A stretch of DNA of 40,107 nucleotides, taken from positions 1 to 40,107 of the forward strand of contig NZ_KE384471.1 in NCBI RefSeq assembly GCF_000425885.1. The letters run 5' to 3'. The position numbers and the translations under genes were made by a program. The notes under the pieces were generated by a model. It searched no databases, was not told where the DNA came from, and saw only the letters and a program-made list of their open reading frames with translations. Below, in pieces: positions 6,817-15,583 of this stretch (positions are counted from its first letter, which is position 1; every line of letters starts with the position of its first letter). Source of the stretch: Schleiferilactobacillus harbinensis DSM 16991 (GTDB lineage Bacteria > Bacillota > Bacilli > Lactobacillales > Lactobacillaceae).

Positions 6817-8655
6817 TTATACCATATCGGCGGGGAGCCACTGGTAGCCGTAGGCGGGAATTGGTGTGGTTTGGATGTGCTGTTGGAGGTAGGCAGTTTG
6901 GTCGAGGGTAAGGTTGTCGGTGTGGAGCTGACGGATGTCAGCGAGGATGGGGATCTCGTTGGGGTTGAAGACGAGCAGAGCGTCGTGGCTGTGCTGCTGG
7001 ACGTCAACGATGTGGCGCCAGATGCCGCCCCAGCGGTAGCCGTAGAAGGGGATGAAACTGGCATCGTTGGCCAGCGCCGGGTCGGTGCGGCGGCGCTGCA
7101 GCGCATCGGTATAGATTGCCTCCACGGCCTTATTGCCCTGCCCCCAAGGGAAGAAGCGGCGGTTGTCCGGGTCTTTGCCCCCGGTCACACCGACTTCATC
7201 CCCGTAATAGATACACGGTACCCCCGGCGTCGCAAAGAAGATGTTGACCAGCAGGGCCAGCTTGTTGGTATCGCCGCCCAGCGCGGTGAGAATCCGCTCC
7301 GTGTCATGGGTGCCGATATTGTTGAAGTTGTTCTGGAAAACACTGCGGGGATAATGCTCCTGCAGCGTCAGAGCCGCCTGCACCCAATCATCCACGGATT
7401 CTTGGCCATTGACCAAGGCCACTAGCTGGTTGCGCAGCGGATAGTTCATCACGGCCTGGAGCATCCCGCCCTCCAGATAATGGTGGCGGTTGCCGTACGC
7501 GATTTTGTTGGACGCGTCTTCCCATACTTCGCCAATCAATACCCGATCGGGATACTGGTCCATCGCGGTTCTGATCTGACTAATGAAGCTGTCCCGCAGT
7601 TCATCAGCCACATCCAGCCGCCAGCCGTCAACGCCGCGTTTCGTCCAATAGGACACGACGCCGGTTTTCGGATCCGCAATATAGTGATGAAAGCTCTCGG
7701 AATCTTTATTCACCGTCGGCAAATCGCCCACCCCCCACCAGGCATCATACTTGTTGGGGTATTGGGTGAACGTAAACCAGTCATAATACGGACTGCTGGG
7801 GGAATCCGTCGCCCCTTCCCGCGGTTCAAAGCTGTGGTACAAATCAAAGTATTTACTGTCGGCCCCCACATGGTTGAAGACCCCGTCCAGGATCACGTGC
7901 ATCCCAGCCGCATGGACCGCCGTGAGGAAGTGGTCAAAGTCGGCCAGACTGCCCAGCATGCTGTCGATCTTTTCATAATCGGCCGTATCGTAGCGATGAT
8001 TGCTGCGGGCGGCAAAAATCGGACTCAGAAACAGCGCTGTGACGCCCAGCTCTTGCAGGTACGGCAATTTTTGTTCGATGCCCAGCAGATTACCGCCATA
8101 GAAATCCCAGCGCACAATTTGGCCGTTAGCATCTTTAACATAGTAGGGCAAGTCGTTGTGGGTGCCATAGATAAAACTGTTCGGTTTCGGATTGTTAACA
8201 TGCCCGTCAGCGTTGCCGTTGTTAAAGCGGTCGACAAAGATGTGGTAGAAAATTGCGTGGCGATACCAATCAGGCAAAGTTTCTTCTTTGCTGAGCACCG
8301 TCAACTGATAACAGCTGGTATTACTATCCCGGGTGGCCTCACCGGTGCCGCCGTATACTTTATCCTTGGGCGCATAATAGATTGCCTGCTGACCCGGATC
8401 CGTGTCTACGATGAAGCGGTAGAAATAAAGACCCGCACTAGGCGGCGTCACCTTGCCGACGTACCAATTATCGGCCTGAGGCTGCATGCGGACCCGCTGA
8501 GTGTTGGTCGCTTGCTCCCCATCCGGGAAAATTTCGATCGCCACATTTTGTACAGGCAGATCGGTCACTTGAATCCGCAAGGTCAGGGTCTGACCGGCGA
8601 CAATCGCCCCGACTGCGTCGCGGCAGTCCCGGTTGAATGAATTATAAAAAATCAT
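6817..8655 (-). CDS. GH13_20 alpha-glycosidase (neopullulanase / cyclomaltodextrinase / maltogenic amylase type)
   Basis: A 612-residue intracellular alpha-glucan hydrolase; no signal peptide. Residues 1 to about 125 look like the CBM34-type N-terminal domain of this subfamily, followed by the (beta/alpha)8 catalytic domain. GH13 motifs are all present: DGVFNH (257-262), GWRLDVAD with the nucleophile D348, GEVWED with the acid/base E376, and IGTHDTE with D451. Such enzymes act on maltodextrins, pullulan or cyclodextrins, here probably on glycogen-derived dextrins. ATG at 8653-8655 is preceded by AAAGGAG at good spacing; the open frame extends 16 codons further but without support. In other lactobacilli an amylase-type gene closes the glg operon; here it has its own promoter and is separated from glgP by three plus-strand genes. 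Confidence 0.92.
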   Translation of the reverse strand: MIFYNSFNRDCRDAVGAIVAGQTLTLRIQVTDLPVQNVAIEIFPDGEQATNTQRVRMQPQADNWYVGKVTPPSAGLYFYRFIVDTDPGQQAIYYAPKDKVYGGTGEATRDSNTSCYQLTVLSKEETLPDWYRHAIFYHIFVDRFNNGNADGHVNNPKPNSFIYGTHNDLPYYVKDANGQIVRWDFYGGNLLGIEQKLPYLQELGVTALFLSPIFAARSNHRYDTADYEKIDSMLGSLADFDHFLTAVHAAGMHVILDGVFNHVGADSKYFDLYHSFEPREGATDSPSSPYYDWFTFTQYPNKYDAWWGVGDLPTVNKDSESFHHYIADPKTGVVSYWTKRGVDGWRLDVADELRDSFISQIRTAMDQYPDRVLIGEVWEDASNKIAYGNRHHYLEGGMLQAVMNYPLRNQLVALVNGQESVDDWVQAALTLQEHYPRSVFQNNFNNIGTHDTERILTALGGDTNKLALLVNIFFATPGVPCIYYGDEVGVTGGKDPDNRRFFPWGQGNKAVEAIYTDALQRRRTDPALANDASFIPFYGYRWGGIWRHIVDVQQHSHDALLVFNPNEIPILADIRQLHTDNLTLDQTAYLQQHIQTTPIPAYGYQWLPADMV

Positions 8656-8718
8656 GATGAGCTCCTTTACGTTAACTGGTAGTGGTGTTTCTTTATTATA
8701 CAATAACGATACTCAGTC

Positions 8719-8747
8719 ATTATAGCCGCCCCGGCGCAAACTACCAA
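8719..8747 (-). promoter_or_regulatory. Promoter of the GH13_20 gene
   Basis: On the minus strand, TTGGTA (8742-8747) and TATAAT (8719-8724) are separated by 17 bases. A second TATAAT nearer the gene (about 8696-8701) lacks a suitable -35 box. Confidence 0.65.
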
Positions 8748-8844
8748 TCTTAGCTTGGCCGTTAAGAAAATCTTACGGTCGCCAAAGGCAAACGCCGCAC
8801 GGTATACTGAAAGGGAAGAACCCCCATAAAGGAGAAAATTGCCC

Positions 8845-9372
8845 ATGCAAAGTTATGCTGACCAGCAAGCCTTGATCACGACCATCGATACGACCTACGC
8901 AAAATTCATTGCCGAGTTTGCGGCGCTGACGCCTGCTGATCGGGATCGGGTAATCGCGGGCGTCGACCGGACACCCGGCCAAATGCTGGCTTACAATATT
9001 GGTTGGACGGCCCTGCTGCTGGACTGGGAAAAGCAGGAACAGGCCGGGCAGACCGTTCAAATGCCGGCCCCCGGCTATCGCTGGAATGCGCTTGGTGGTT
9101 TATATCAACATTTCTATGACGCGTATCAGGACGAGGACTTGGCCGCTTTGCAGGCCCATTTGACCGCTAATGTCACGGCAATCACCGCCCGGATCGCTAC
9201 CCTCTCCGACCAGGAATTCTTTGAACCCGCCCAGCGGCACTGGGCAACAACACCGGCCCAGTGGCCGCTGTGGAAATGGATCCACATCAACACCGTTGCC
9301 CCCTTCCGCACCTTTCGGACCCAAATCCGCAAATGGCAGCGGTTGGCTAACGCGACAGAACAGAAAGGATAA
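8845..9372 (+). CDS. ClbS/DfsB-family (DUF1706) four-helix-bundle protein
   Basis: A 175-residue protein with the family pattern GVDRTPGQMLAYNIGWTALL near residue 37, the tryptophan-containing PGYRWNALGGLYQHFY near 80, and the C-terminal WIHINTVAPFRTFRTQIRKW. ClbS from colibactin producers is a cyclopropane hydrolase that protects against the toxin; most relatives in Firmicutes have no known substrate. ATG at 8845 follows AAAGGAG ten bases upstream; TTG at 8839 is a less likely start. A TATACT (8803-8808) is a plausible -10 box. It is the first gene of a compact three-gene plus-strand unit between the GH13 gene and glgP. Confidence 0.85.
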   Translation: MQSYADQQALITTIDTTYAKFIAEFAALTPADRDRVIAGVDRTPGQMLAYNIGWTALLLDWEKQEQAGQTVQMPAPGYRWNALGGLYQHFYDAYQDEDLAALQAHLTANVTAITARIATLSDQEFFEPAQRHWATTPAQWPLWKWIHINTVAPFRTFRTQIRKWQRLANATEQKG

Positions 9373-9377
9373 CCAGG

Positions 9378-9686
9378 ATGCAGTTAGACCTTAATACACT
9401 CCAAAAAGAAGTTTACCAAAATAAAGTGAATCACCATTTCAATGTCACGGACACCAATTTTGAACTGCTGCTGATGCACGGCGAACTGAACGAATTGTTC
9501 CGGGGCATTCTCAAGCATGACCAGGCCAATATCCAGGAAGAGATAGCCGACGTCGCAATTTATTTATTGGGCTTAGCAGAAATTCTGCACGTGGATCTGG
9601 GGCAGGCCATCGTGGATAAGCTGCATATTGACGAACAGCGCGTCTACGAGAAGGATGGCAGCAAGCATTTGAAAGGAACTGACTGA
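9378..9686 (+). CDS. MazG-like nucleotide pyrophosphohydrolase family protein
   Basis: A 102-residue all-alpha protein with the short MazG-type pattern: HGELNELFRG near residue 34 and EEIADVAIYLLGLAE near residue 54, giving the acidic ExxE and EEIAD metal-binding residues. MazG proteins hydrolyse NTPs or dNTPs to the monophosphate and pyrophosphate. The substrate here is unknown. ATG follows AAAGGA nine bases upstream, only a few bases after the preceding stop codon. The stop overlaps the next gene's start as TGATG, so the genes are translationally coupled. Confidence 0.75.
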   Translation: MQLDLNTLQKEVYQNKVNHHFNVTDTNFELLLMHGELNELFRGILKHDQANIQEEIADVAIYLLGLAEILHVDLGQAIVDKLHIDEQRVYEKDGSKHLKGTD

Positions 9687-10306
9687 TGCTTTTTTCTGAA
9701 TTGAACCAGGCCGATTTGACTGAAGCGCAATGCACCGCCCTGTTGTTCCGCTACCCCGATGATGGGGCAGCCGGGGATGTGATCATGCTGGCTGGCAGCC
9801 GGATGGCCCGCACCCTGCGCCTGCCCACCGCGGTGGCGCTTTACCAGGCCGGGCGCGCCCCCCGGTTGCTGATTTCCGGCGGCCGCCGTTGGCAAGATCA
9901 GCCGGCAGGTGAATCCATGGCACTCGCATCCGCGGCAGAAGAAATGGGCGTTCCCGCCAGCGCTATTTTGACCGAGAATAAATCCCAATATACCTTAGCC
10001 AACGTCCGGTATTCTAAAGCCCTGCTGGCGGATACCATTGGGCTAGACCAGCTGCACCGCATTATTCTGGTCACCAACGCGTACCACATGAACCGCCTCT
10101 ACCACATGATGCGCAGTTATTTTCCAGCGCATATTGCTTATAGTTTTCACGGTACCAGCGATCCTTATACGCGGGCCGATAACTGGTTTGCATCACCGTT
10201 GGGCCGCCGCCACGTGCACCACGAACTCAGCGGTCTGCAACAAGCGATTCGCAAGGGTGAAGTGAGCGATTATCCAGTGCCAGACGATGTTCTGGCCCAA
10301 GACTAA
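9686..10306 (+). CDS. YdcF-family (DUF218) protein
   Basis: A 206-residue protein with the DUF218 hallmarks: GDVIMLAGSRMARTLRLPTAV (residues 31-51), the strand LLISGGRRW, ENKSQYTLANVRYSKAL around residues 96-112 and ILVTNAYHMNRLYHMM near 133. YdcF of E. coli binds S-adenosylmethionine, but family function is poorly defined; SanA/ElyC relatives act at the envelope. No membrane helix is seen here, so it is probably cytosolic. The start overlaps the previous stop by one base (TGATG). A terminator hairpin follows immediately. Confidence 0.78.
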   Translation: MLFSELNQADLTEAQCTALLFRYPDDGAAGDVIMLAGSRMARTLRLPTAVALYQAGRAPRLLISGGRRWQDQPAGESMALASAAEEMGVPASAILTENKSQYTLANVRYSKALLADTIGLDQLHRIILVTNAYHMNRLYHMMRSYFPAHIAYSFHGTSDPYTRADNWFASPLGRRHVHHELSGLQQAIRKGEVSDYPVPDDVLAQD

Positions 10307-10358
10307 AAATACGGACAGGCGGTCGCACTTTTCAGCGCAACGGCTTGTCCGTATTTTT
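10305..10358. terminator. Bidirectional terminator between the YdcF-like gene and glgP
   Basis: A stem of about 16 bp pairs 10305-10320 with 10343-10358 with one G.T-type mismatch. It is flanked by five A on the left and five T on the right, so it can end transcription from both converging units. Confidence 0.85.
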
Positions 10359-10371
10359 GCGGTCCTAATGA

Positions 10372-12768
10372 TCAGTTAACGAACTGGTCCCGGGTCAGAT
10401 GCCAAATGTCATCGCCATACCGGGCGATCGTCAAGTCAGACGAGAACTGGCCTGATTTGGCAATATTGATCGCGGCCATTTGATACCAAGCCTGCGGATC
10501 TTGATACAGCGTGGTGATCTTGTCCTGGGCCTTAGCATAACTTTCGTAATCGGCCAAGACATAATACTCATCGTTGTACTGCAACAGGGAATTATAAATG
10601 TCGCGGCCTTCCCGATCGATATTGGGGATCGTCCCATCAACCAGGGCGTTGACGACTTTTTGCAAGTGCTTGTCCCCATCGTAAATGGCCTGGGAAGAGT
10701 AGTTGGTGTACGCTGCTACTTCCGTCGCGGTCATCCCAAAAATGACAATATTGTCTTGGCCCACGGCATCCGCAATTTCGATGTTGGCCCCATCCATGGT
10801 GGCCAGTGTGATTGCCCCATTGGCCATCAGCTTCATGTTGCTGGTCCCAGAAGCTTCCTTACCGGCTAAAGAAATCTGTTCTGACACATCCGCTGCTGGA
10901 ATGATCTCCTCGGCTTCGGACACACCATAGTTAGGGACAAAGATCACCCGCAACTGATCACCGACATCCGGGTCGTGGTTGATCACTTTGGCCAATTCGT
11001 TGATCATCTTGATGATCTCCTTGGCATAGTAATAGCTCGGGGCCGCCTTAGCGCCAAAAATGTGCACGCGGGGCACCGCCAGCTTTTGCCCGGCCTTGAT
11101 CTGCTGATACTCATCGATGATGTACAGTGCATGGAGCAATTGCCGTTTGTAAGCATGCAGCCGTTTGATCTGCACATCAAAGATAGCATGGTCCGGATCG
11201 ACGGAAATATCCAGCTTCTCGCGAATCTTCTTGGCCAAAGAACGTTTATTCTTGGCTTTAACTTCCTGCAGCTTCTTCAAGAACGTCGGATCCTTGGCAA
11301 AAGATTGGACCCCGATAATATCCAGCGGCCGGTGCTTCCAGTCGCCGTTCACTTCGGTATCCAAGAGCTTGGTCAGCGGCGGATTGGCAATTTGAATCCA
11401 GCGGCGCATGGTGACTCCGTTGGTCTTGTTGTTGAACTTCTCTGGGAAGATTCGGTACAGATCCTTCAAGACACTGCTTTCCAGTAATTCGGTATGCAGC
11501 TTGGCTACGCCGTTAACGGAATGGCTGCCGATCACGGCCAGATAGGCCATGCGCACGACGCCGTCACCCAGCGGTGCACAGCGGTTGACCCGCTCTTCGC
11601 CGTATACGGGAATCTGCAGCCCGCGGAAACGCCGATCGATTTCTTGAATGATCTGGTAAATCCGGGGCACGGTCTGGGCAACCATGTCCACCGGCCACGT
11701 CTCCAAAGACTCGGCCAGTAACGTGTGGTTGGTGTAACTCATGACCTTGGTGGTCAGGGCCCAGGCTTGGTCCCAGCTCATGAATTCTTCGTCCATGAGA
11801 ATCCGCATCAATTCTGGAATGGCCATCGCGGGATGGGTGTCGTTGATATGGATCGCCACCGTGGCATCCATGTGGTTCAGGTTGCGGTGGTGCTTGCGGT
11901 AATGACGGACAATGCTTTGCACGCCGGCAGATACCAGGAAGTACTCTTGCTTCAACCGCAGCAAACGCCCAGCATAATTAGAATCATCCGGGTATAGGAT
12001 TTCCGTGATTTCGTTGACATCTTCCTTTTGCTGCAAGTTGTAAGTCTTGCTCGGATCTGTGGGCAATTCCGCGCTCCACAGCCGGAAAGTATTGACGGTG
12101 TGGTTCAAATACCCAACAATACCGGTATCATAAGGCACTGCTAACACATCGGTGGTGTTCTCGTAATGGGGTACCAAGCGGCCAAAGGCATCCGGCGCCA
12201 TCCAAACATTACCGCCGAAGCGGACCAAACAGGCCCGGTTTTCCCGCCGAACTTCCCAGGAATTGCCATTGCGCAGCCAATCGTCCGGCATTTCAACTTG
12301 AAAGCCGTTGTCGAACATTTGCCGGAACAGCCCGTACTGATACCGAATCCCATTTCCGTTCAGGGCCATGTGCAAGGCCGCCGCACTATCCAGAAATTCC
12401 GAACCGAGCCGGCCCAAGCCGCCATTACCCAGCCCGGGATCAGGCTCGGCATCGATGATTTTTTCGACATCCAAACCCATATCCATCAGACCGGTCGTGA
12501 TCGTGTCAGTCAGTCCCAAGTTGAGCATGGTCGTTTGCAGCATCCGGCCGGGCAGAAACTCAATGGCGAAGTAATAGGCTTCCTTCACCCGGTCATTTTC
12601 ATAGTGCTGACGGGTCTCCTTCAAATTGGGGGCATACTGCTCCCGCAATAGAATGGCTAAGGCTGTAAACTGCTGATGGGCGTCGGAGTCAGTGACGTCT
12701 TCGGCATACAGCCGCAGAATCATATTCTTGAACTGCTCTTTAAATTCATTCACCGTTAATTGTGCCAA
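10372..12768 (-). CDS. glgP: Glycogen/maltodextrin phosphorylase
   Basis: A PLP-dependent GT35 enzyme that releases glucose-1-phosphate from glycogen ends. As annotated it has 798 residues, normal for the family. Visible features are YFAIEFLPGRML near residue 70, GLGNGGLGRLGSEFLDS near 112-128, and the PLP-lysine region EASGTSNMKLMANGAITLATMDGANIEI. The open frame extends 11 codons upstream, but TTG at 12766-12768 (MAQLTVNEF) has a GGGGGG run six bases ahead. GTG five codons later is another possibility. It is the last gene of glgBCDAP and is separated from glgA by a hairpin at 12789-12821. Its product G1P can re-enter glycolysis or the phosphoketolase route. Confidence 0.95.
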   Translation of the reverse strand: MAQLTVNEFKEQFKNMILRLYAEDVTDSDAHQQFTALAILLREQYAPNLKETRQHYENDRVKEAYYFAIEFLPGRMLQTTMLNLGLTDTITTGLMDMGLDVEKIIDAEPDPGLGNGGLGRLGSEFLDSAAALHMALNGNGIRYQYGLFRQMFDNGFQVEMPDDWLRNGNSWEVRRENRACLVRFGGNVWMAPDAFGRLVPHYENTTDVLAVPYDTGIVGYLNHTVNTFRLWSAELPTDPSKTYNLQQKEDVNEITEILYPDDSNYAGRLLRLKQEYFLVSAGVQSIVRHYRKHHRNLNHMDATVAIHINDTHPAMAIPELMRILMDEEFMSWDQAWALTTKVMSYTNHTLLAESLETWPVDMVAQTVPRIYQIIQEIDRRFRGLQIPVYGEERVNRCAPLGDGVVRMAYLAVIGSHSVNGVAKLHTELLESSVLKDLYRIFPEKFNNKTNGVTMRRWIQIANPPLTKLLDTEVNGDWKHRPLDIIGVQSFAKDPTFLKKLQEVKAKNKRSLAKKIREKLDISVDPDHAIFDVQIKRLHAYKRQLLHALYIIDEYQQIKAGQKLAVPRVHIFGAKAAPSYYYAKEIIKMINELAKVINHDPDVGDQLRVIFVPNYGVSEAEEIIPAADVSEQISLAGKEASGTSNMKLMANGAITLATMDGANIEIADAVGQDNIVIFGMTATEVAAYTNYSSQAIYDGDKHLQKVVNALVDGTIPNIDREGRDIYNSLLQYNDEYYVLADYESYAKAQDKITTLYQDPQAWYQMAAINIAKSGQFSSDLTIARYGDDIWHLTRDQFVN

Positions 12769-12788
12769 AAATATCCCCCCAATATAGG

Positions 12789-12821
12789 GCACGCCGGCCA
12801 CACTGGTGGTGGTCGGCGTGC
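12789..12821 (-). promoter_or_regulatory. Intercistronic hairpin between glgA and glgP
   Basis: GCACGCCG (12789-12796) pairs with CGGCGTGC (12814-12821), with further pairing inside. No T-run follows on the minus strand, so it is not a standard terminator. It may be a processing or mRNA-stability element adjusting GlgP relative to the synthesis genes; this is inference. Confidence 0.5.
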
Positions 12822-12831
12822 AGTTGCATCG

Positions 12832-14415
12832 TCATTTTTGTGTCAGCAAACCCGTATACAGATCAATGTACGCCTGGGACGCATTCGCCCAAGAGAAGTT
12901 CTCCGCCATGGCATTCTGCTGCAGCTGAGCATAACTCTTCGGCTTGTTGACGTAAACATCATAGGCGTACTTCATCATATCTTCCAGTACATCAGCCCGA
13001 TAATCATTGAACGAGAAACCGGTGCCTTGGCCGGTAAACTCATTAAACGGCTGAACGGAATCGCGCAGTCCGCCGGTGGCGTGGACAATGGGAATCGTCC
13101 CATAGCGCATCGCCATCATTTGGGCGAGACCCGACGGCTCAGTGGCGGATGGCATCAGGAAGAAGTCGCCGCCAGCATACATGGTTTGCGCCAGGTGGGA
13201 GTCAAACCGAATTTGGGCGGAAAAGGCACCCGGATAGCGGTAAGCGACCCGCTTGAAGGCTTCTTCCAGGTCATAATCGCCGGTCCCCAGGATGATGAAC
13301 TGACAATTATGCTCCAGCTGGAAGCGATCCACCACGTCTACCAGCAGATCGGCCCCCTTTTGCCGGGTCAGTCTGGATACCATGACAAAGAGCGGCTCAT
13401 TCGTTTGCGGCAAGCCGACTTCCTTTTGCAAGGCCGCTTTGTCCTTCTTCTTCCCCGCTAAATCCTTAGCGGAGTAATGCGCGGCCAAATGCGGATCGGT
13501 CTCCGGATCATACAGCTCCGTGTCGATCCCGTTTAGAATACCGGACAACTTCCAGGCATTCCAGCGCAGCACCCCATCCAAGCCGTGACCAAAAGCGGGC
13601 GTCTTGATCTCTTCCGCGTAGCTAGGCGATACTGTGTTCACCCGGTCGGCAAAGTTGATGCCGCCCATGAGCATGTTCACTCCGCCATTCTGGTTGAAGC
13701 CCATGGCATTGAAGTACTGGCGGCCCATGGCAAAGACGGAATCCAAAATCACGGCATCGTATTGGCCCTGGAATTCAATATTGTGGATCGTCAGCACGGT
13801 GCGAATATTGCGCAGCGGCTCGATCCAGCTGAATTTGTCGTGGAGCAGGACGGGAATGAACGCCGTCTGCCAGTCGTTGACGTGGAGCACATTGGGAATG
13901 AACTTAACGAATTGCAGCATTTGCAGCACCGCTAAATCAAAGAAGCCGAACCGTTCGGCATCATCCCAATAGCCGTAAAGGCCATCCCGGCCGAAATACT
14001 GGAGATTGTCAATGAAGTAGTACTGGACATCGCCCAGCTTCATTGTCAGAATACCGCAATACTTATCTTGCCAACCGACCTTCACCGTCATACTGCCCAA
14101 AAATTGGAGCTGGCGCTGATATTCAGCCGGCATCAGCTTACTGTAATACGGCAGTACAACGCGAATATCCACGCCATGCTTCGCCAGTGCCTTGGGCAGC
14201 GCATAGGCGACATCGCCCAAACCGCCGGTCTTAAAGAACGGTGCGCCCTCACTGGCGGCGAACAGAACCTTTTCCCGAGACGGCTCCGGCGGAACTGCTG
14301 GTGCCGGCTGCTGGATACGCTTCGGCGTCGGCGTCTGGATTTGCTTTGGTGTCTGGGTCTGGATTTGCTTTTGCGCTTGTTTCTTGGTTTGCTTCTGATT
14401 GCGTTTCTGAGTCAC
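12832..14415 (-). CDS. glgA: Glycogen synthase (ADP-glucose type) with an unusual N-terminal extension
   Basis: A GT5 enzyme that extends alpha-1,4-glucan chains from ADP-glucose. The normal protein begins around KVLFAASEGAPFFKTGGLGDV (residues 49-69, with the substrate-binding KTGG at 62-65). VLTIHNIEFQGQYD and TEPSGLAQMMAMRYG are also present. Ahead of it lie about 48 residues rich in Q, K, T and P, including three 8-residue repeats (QKQIQTQT, PKQIQTPT, PKRIQQPA at about 15-38) encoded by a 24-nt tandem repeat. No ATG, GTG or TTG lies in frame between GTG at 14413-14415 and the core, so the extension must be translated. GTG overlaps the glgD stop as GTGA, indicating translational coupling. 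Confidence 0.95.
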   Translation of the reverse strand: MTQKRNQKQTKKQAQKQIQTQTPKQIQTPTPKRIQQPAPAVPPEPSREKVLFAASEGAPFFKTGGLGDVAYALPKALAKHGVDIRVVLPYYSKLMPAEYQRQLQFLGSMTVKVGWQDKYCGILTMKLGDVQYYFIDNLQYFGRDGLYGYWDDAERFGFFDLAVLQMLQFVKFIPNVLHVNDWQTAFIPVLLHDKFSWIEPLRNIRTVLTIHNIEFQGQYDAVILDSVFAMGRQYFNAMGFNQNGGVNMLMGGINFADRVNTVSPSYAEEIKTPAFGHGLDGVLRWNAWKLSGILNGIDTELYDPETDPHLAAHYSAKDLAGKKKDKAALQKEVGLPQTNEPLFVMVSRLTRQKGADLLVDVVDRFQLEHNCQFIILGTGDYDLEEAFKRVAYRYPGAFSAQIRFDSHLAQTMYAGGDFFLMPSATEPSGLAQMMAMRYGTIPIVHATGGLRDSVQPFNEFTGQGTGFSFNDYRADVLEDMMKYAYDVYVNKPKSYAQLQQNAMAENFSWANASQAYIDLYTGLLTQK

Positions 14416-15581
14416 GATTGCAGCACCTCTTCCGCCGCGCTTTGGTCAAGGATCGTGGTTCCTTTCTTCAAGACGATCGGTGCTTCCGGCGTACCGATCA
14501 GCTTCACATCCGGACCGACGACACAGCCCTTATCCATGATGACATATTCCACGTCGGCGCCATTGCCGATCCGCGAGCCCTGCATGATGATGCTGTGCAG
14601 GACTTGGGCGTCGTGGTCCACGTACACATTCCGGAACAGGACGCTATCCCGCAGCTTGCCGTAGACCCGGCCGCCGGTGCCCAGCAGCGAACTGAAGACA
14701 TCCGCTTCCGGCGCGAAGTAAGTCGGTGCTTCGTTCTTGTTCTTGGTGTAAATGGCCCGCTGACTGAACAGCAGAGAATGGAACTTCTCTTCATCCAGCA
14801 TATCCATGTTGGCCTGGAAATAACTGGGAATGTCGTGAATCGTAGCGCAATACCCGGTGTACTCAAAGGCATTGGCTTGCGCCGTGGTAATCTCTTGGTG
14901 AATCAATTGGGGCAGACGAATGAACTTGCCGGAATTTTGCACGCGGCTGAGGAGCTCGATCAAATAGTCCGTCCGCGTTAGATACATCTGCATACTGATT
15001 GGCTTGGTGTGATTCGATACCCGTTCTTTGACGTCTTTGCTCGGGGCAAAGTCAACCACTTCATTGTCCGCATCCAAAACAAAGGCTTCTTGTTCCGGAT
15101 TGGCGGTCGCGGTCGGAACACTGCGGTAAACCGCCGTGATCGGGTTCGGCGATGCTTGGTGGAACTGGAGCAAGGCACTCACATCAATGTTCGACACATG
15201 CCGAGCCCCGGTAATAAAGACATACTCGCTCTTGGATTTGATCAAGAAGGTCAAATAATTGTCGTAGTAGCGGTGAATATTGGTTGGATCATCATAATCC
15301 CGGGTGGCCACATACGGGAAAGTAAAGACCCCGCCGGTGATCGTGTCCATATCCCAGGCTTGACCGGAACGAACATGATCTTCTACACTGCGGGAAGACT
15401 TAGGCAGGAAGATGCCGACGGTGCGAATGTCGGCGTTGCTGATGGCGGATAACGGAAAATCGACCAACCGATATCGGCCAGCAAACGGCATGGTCCCCAC
15501 CGGCCGTTCGTCCGTTAAGGGCGCCAAGGCTTCGCTGGGTTCATTCAAATCGATAATGGCACACATATCTTGTTTACGCAT
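14412..15581 (-). CDS. glgD: Glucose-1-phosphate adenylyltransferase, GlgD subunit
   Basis: The 389-residue second subunit of the heteromeric ADP-glucose pyrophosphorylase of Firmicutes. GlgD homologues are usually catalytically weak and modulate GlgC. The N terminus reads MCAIIDLNEPSEALAPLTDERP, where the catalytic GGxGxRL loop of GlgC is replaced, which is the GlgD hallmark. PFAGRYRLVDFPLSAISNADI follows, and the C terminus forms a left-handed beta helix (HSIIMQGSRIGNGADVEYVIM). It starts two bases after the glgC stop, with its GGAGGA ribosome-binding site inside the end of glgC, and overlaps glgA by four bases. Confidence 0.94.
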   Translation of the reverse strand: MRKQDMCAIIDLNEPSEALAPLTDERPVGTMPFAGRYRLVDFPLSAISNADIRTVGIFLPKSSRSVEDHVRSGQAWDMDTITGGVFTFPYVATRDYDDPTNIHRYYDNYLTFLIKSKSEYVFITGARHVSNIDVSALLQFHQASPNPITAVYRSVPTATANPEQEAFVLDADNEVVDFAPSKDVKERVSNHTKPISMQMYLTRTDYLIELLSRVQNSGKFIRLPQLIHQEITTAQANAFEYTGYCATIHDIPSYFQANMDMLDEEKFHSLLFSQRAIYTKNKNEAPTYFAPEADVFSSLLGTGGRVYGKLRDSVLFRNVYVDHDAQVLHSIIMQGSRIGNGADVEYVIMDKGCVVGPDVKLIGTPEAPIVLKKGTTILDQSAAEEVLQS

Positions 15582-15583
15582 GA

